Below, piece by piece: positions 61,484 through 64,000 of a DNA stretch of 64,000 nucleotides. The position numbers and the translations under genes are program-made. How positions within the stretch are numbered: the first letter of the stretch is position 1; every line of letters starts with the position of its first letter. Source of the stretch: Bradyrhizobium icense (GTDB lineage: Bacteria; Pseudomonadota; Alphaproteobacteria; Rhizobiales; Xanthobacteraceae); NCBI RefSeq assembly GCF_001693385.1, contig NZ_CP016428.1, positions 2,108,001 to 2,172,000 on the forward strand, written 5' to 3'. Under the pieces are notes generated by a model. The model was not told the DNA's origin. It did not search any database and saw only the letters and a program-made list of their open reading frames with translations.

Positions 61484-63783
61484 GCCGCCTTCGTCAACGG
61501 CACGGCGTAGTCGACGGTCAAGGCGCCGAACGGGGAGGCCCAGGTCAGACCGGCGCCGACCGACGAGCGTACGACATTCTTGTTCGCGACCTGAAGCGAT
61601 GCCGTCGATCCGCTGTAGCGGAATACGCTGCCGGCATCGACGAAGGCCGTGGCCCTGAGACCGTATTCGTTGGGCACGCCAGGGATCGCGCTCTGCAGTT
61701 CGGCGGTCGTTGCCCAATAGGCGCTGCCGCCGACATTGTCCATCGTGGTGCCGGGCGTGAGGTCGCGTGGGCCGAATCCGTTCGGGGCAAAGCCACGCAC
61801 CATGGTCGGGCCGCCGAAGAAGTTATTCATCAGCGGTACCTGCTGGCCGCCCCAACCGGTAACGTAGCCGCCCTGAGCGCGCACCATGCCAACCAGATCG
61901 CTATTGAGCGATTTGTAATAGCGCACGTCTTCCGTGGTCTTCAGGAACTTCACGTCGCCGCCCAGTCCCGCCAGGTCCTGGCTGAGCTCCGATCTGATTC
62001 CGCTGGTCGGGCTCTTTGTGTTGTCCAGCGTGCTGTAGGTGGTCGTGCTGCCGGGGGCGGAGACCCAGGTCGGGCCGGCGGCCGCCGCCTGCCGGACGGC
62101 CAGCGAAGGCGTCAGGCCCGAACCGTTCGGCGACAGCGTGATGTTCTGATTGTAGATTGCGTAGCGCCACTGCACGCCAATTTCCTCGGTGATCGGCGTA
62201 CCGAGTTGCAGTCTCGCACCATAGGTGGTGCTGCCATAGGATTGGTAGCTACTCACGTCGGTTTGACGGCCGAAGAGTTCAATTCCGGCCGCGACTTTGG
62301 TGCCGAGGAAATAGGGTTCGGATGCGGCCAGGTTGATCCCGCGCGCATATTGGCCGAGGGTAAAGGAAGCTTGGACATTTTTGCCCGTGCCGTAGAAATT
62401 GCGCTCGCCCACTTTGACCTCGACGAGCGCGCCATCGACGGTCGAGTAGCCGCCGGCGATATTGAAATCGCCGGTCGCCTGGTCAACGGCCTCGACATCG
62501 AGGATGACATGATCGGGCGCTGAACCAGGCCGGTTCGATATTTTCACCGTCTTGAAGTAGTTCAAATTCTTCAGGCGCCGTTCGGCCCGATCTATCAATG
62601 TCTTGTTGTAGGGATCACCTTCGGCGATATCGAATTCGCGCCGGATCACGTAGTCGCGGGTGCGCGTGTTGCCGCGAATTTCGATCCGCTCGATATAGGC
62701 TCGAGATCCCTGTTCGATCACGAAGGCGACGTCGATGCGTTGCGTGGCGGCATTGCGGGTGAGGCGAGGTGTCGCCTGGGCAAAAGGAAAGCCGAGCTTT
62801 GCCATTTCGATCGCCAGAAGCTCGGTGGACTTGTCCACGGCATTGCCGTCGAACACCGCGCCTGGATGCGCGGTGGGAAGGGCACGAAGCTTGTCGCAAT
62901 CCATGCCCGGAACGTTGCAGGCAACGATGACTTCCCGGAAGTGATAAAGCGGGCCTTCGTCGATTGCGAAGTTCAGCGTGAAGCCCTTTGCCGCCGGATC
63001 ATACTCGGCCTTCGCCGGTGACACGCTGACATCGGCATAGCCCTTGCTGCGGTAGTAAAGCCGTAGCTGTTCCTGGTCTTGCGCGACGCGGTCGGGATCG
63101 TAGACGTTGCCGCCGGTCAGAAAACTCAGCATATGGGTGGCGGAGGTCTTGATCACGGCGCTGAGCTGTCGCTTGCCGAAGGCCTTGTTACCCGTGAAAT
63201 CGATCTGCCGTATCGGAGTCTTTGCGCCCTCTGTTACGGCATAGATGAGGTCGACCCGGCCGTTGCCGCGGTCGATGATTTGCGGATCGACGCTGACCTC
63301 GGCGCGACCGACGCGCCGGTATGCCTCGATGATGCGGCCGACGTCGGACTGCACGGTGGCCCGTTGCAGCGCGCCGCGCGGCTTGGATTCGATGGCGGCG
63401 GCGAGGTCAGTGTCCTTGACCTTCTTGTTGCCTTCGAATGCGACGCGGTCGAGTACAGGCGCTTCGGACAGATGCACGACAAGCCGATCACCGGCGCGCT
63501 CGATGGAAACTTTGTCGAACAGGCCCGTTGCGATCAGTGCTTTCAGCGCAGCATCACGTGCGGCATCATCGAAATGCCCATCGGGCGAGGGGCGAAAATA
63601 GGAGCGGATAGTCTCGGCGTCGACGCGGCGGTTGCCCTCGACGATGATCGTATCCGGTGGGGGCGGCGCTGCTTCGGCGACGAACGGTGTTGCGAAAATT
63701 AAGCCGAGGGCGCCGGCAAGCCGGCAAATGGTCACCCCCGATCGGAACGATCGGCTGCGTTGCGTGATGCGTCGGATCTCCAC
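61438..63783 (-). CDS. bamA: BamA/Omp85-family outer membrane assembly protein (paralogue)
   Basis: This is a 781-residue protein. I favour GTG 63783 (an Arg-rich n-region and then signal helix 'LAGALGLIFATPFVAEA'); TTG 63891 and GTG 63735 are also open. POTRA domains begin at 'IIVEGNRRVDAETI' and repeat through 'VAFEGNKKVKDTDL', 'IDFTGNKAFGKRQL' and 'IEIRGNTRTRDYVI'. The barrel carries the L6 motif in 'MVRGFAPNGFG' and ends with a C-terminal Phe ('FSAGGF'). It inserts beta-barrel proteins into the outer membrane. No rseP, skp or lpxD gene is adjacent, so it is likely an extra copy rather than the housekeeping bamA. Confidence 0.85.
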   Translation of the reverse strand: MEIRRITQRSRSFRSGVTICRLAGALGLIFATPFVAEAAPPPPDTIIVEGNRRVDAETIRSYFRPSPDGHFDDAARDAALKALIATGLFDKVSIERAGDRLVVHLSEAPVLDRVAFEGNKKVKDTDLAAAIESKPRGALQRATVQSDVGRIIEAYRRVGRAEVSVDPQIIDRGNGRVDLIYAVTEGAKTPIRQIDFTGNKAFGKRQLSAVIKTSATHMLSFLTGGNVYDPDRVAQDQEQLRLYYRSKGYADVSVSPAKAEYDPAAKGFTLNFAIDEGPLYHFREVIVACNVPGMDCDKLRALPTAHPGAVFDGNAVDKSTELLAIEMAKLGFPFAQATPRLTRNAATQRIDVAFVIEQGSRAYIERIEIRGNTRTRDYVIRREFDIAEGDPYNKTLIDRAERRLKNLNYFKTVKISNRPGSAPDHVILDVEAVDQATGDFNIAGGYSTVDGALVEVKVGERNFYGTGKNVQASFTLGQYARGINLAASEPYFLGTKVAAGIELFGRQTDVSSYQSYGSTTYGARLQLGTPITEEIGVQWRYAIYNQNITLSPNGSGLTPSLAVRQAAAAGPTWVSAPGSTTTYSTLDNTKSPTSGIRSELSQDLAGLGGDVKFLKTTEDVRYYKSLNSDLVGMVRAQGGYVTGWGGQQVPLMNNFFGGPTMVRGFAPNGFGPRDLTPGTTMDNVGGSAYWATTAELQSAIPGVPNEYGLRATAFVDAGSVFRYSGSTASLQVANKNVVRSSVGAGLTWASPFGALTVDYAVPLTKAAYDVVQPLRFSAGGF

Positions 63784-64000
63784 GTCCCGCCGGACTCCCA
63801 GTTGATCGGCTGAGATCGAATTGCCCCTGCGGGGCGAAAAAATGTCTGGGATAAGGTGAGTTGCGGGCGAGTTTTTCGTGGCGTGCCGCAATTTTGACGT
63901 CTGCTGTTAATGCTGATTTTCTCAGAATTGTCGCAATGCACACTTCATGCTTCGCCATGGAGAGAGCTCGGACGCTCGCGCAGGAACCGCAGGCGTCGAC
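63784..64000. other. upstream region of the BamA paralogue
   Basis: An AT-richer stretch around 63895-63935 on the promoter side of the gene may hold its promoter. No other feature is seen before the window edge. Confidence 0.3.

Noticed and set aside
1..64000. CRISPR arrays, rRNA or tRNA genes
   Set aside because: I saw no regularly spaced direct repeats and no cloverleaf or T-loop pattern that held up on inspection.

Overview
The window looks like a chromosomal segment of an alphaproteobacterium of the Bradyrhizobium/Rhodopseudomonas group. The DNA is GC-rich, and it carries PEPxxWA-type C-terminal sorting signals, a Liv-type/CoA-ester catabolic cluster and many tiny hypothetical proteins of a kind familiar from Bradyrhizobium. 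The assignment rests on recognised protein families, not on a database search. I found no rRNA, tRNA or CRISPR array.

1-13 kb is an exopolysaccharide / protein-sorting region. It has a partial epsI, an EpsD-like lipoprotein, a small sorting accessory protein and an exosortase. With them are two PEPxxWA-CTERM substrates, two glycosyltransferases, a phosphatase and a large TPR/NfrA-like outer-membrane protein. Several short secreted or membrane proteins lie between.

13.5-22.8 kb holds the most unusual locus. A patatin-like phospholipase with membrane segments is followed after 35 bp by a 1267-residue protein that fuses a DyP-type haem peroxidase to a cytochrome P450-like domain. A class III nucleotide cyclase-ATPase-TPR protein lies downstream on the same strand. 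A lipase next to a peroxidase-P450 fusion recalls the layout of oxylipin-forming enzymes in eukaryotes. The two genes may form a bacterial lipid-oxidation system.

23-31 kb is a mixed region: small hypotheticals, an epoxide hydrolase, a GAF protein, an XRE regulator with a palindromic operator candidate, a class II aldolase and a decayed copy of its 3' end, a GST-like protein and a DsbA/HCCA isomerase-like protein.

31-45.6 kb is a catabolic regulon. On the minus strand, acyl-CoA synthetase, TetR regulator, SDR and Baeyer-Villiger-type monooxygenase are tightly packed. Divergent from them are a complete Liv-type ABC transporter, CaiB CoA-transferase, enoyl-CoA hydratase, MaoC hydratase, CitE-like lyase and thiolase. 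A perfect inverted repeat between the two arms is a good TetR operator candidate. The scheme would be import of a carboxylic acid or ketone, ring or chain oxygenation, CoA activation, hydration, retro-aldol or thiolytic cleavage.

45.6-52.2 kb contains a two-component system in an operon with a DUF4173-like membrane protein, a GH3 family hydrolase and an opgC gene broken by a frameshift.

52.4-61.4 kb is a decayed accessory island. It holds an S24 repressor with operator-like repeats, a divergent 43-residue membrane protein, a frameshifted nuclease, a serine recombinase without its catalytic N-terminus, a cold-shock protein, and remnants of several small gene families and of an SRAP protein. 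It ends against a BamA paralogue (61.4-63.8 kb) whose 3' end is overlapped by the last island ORF.
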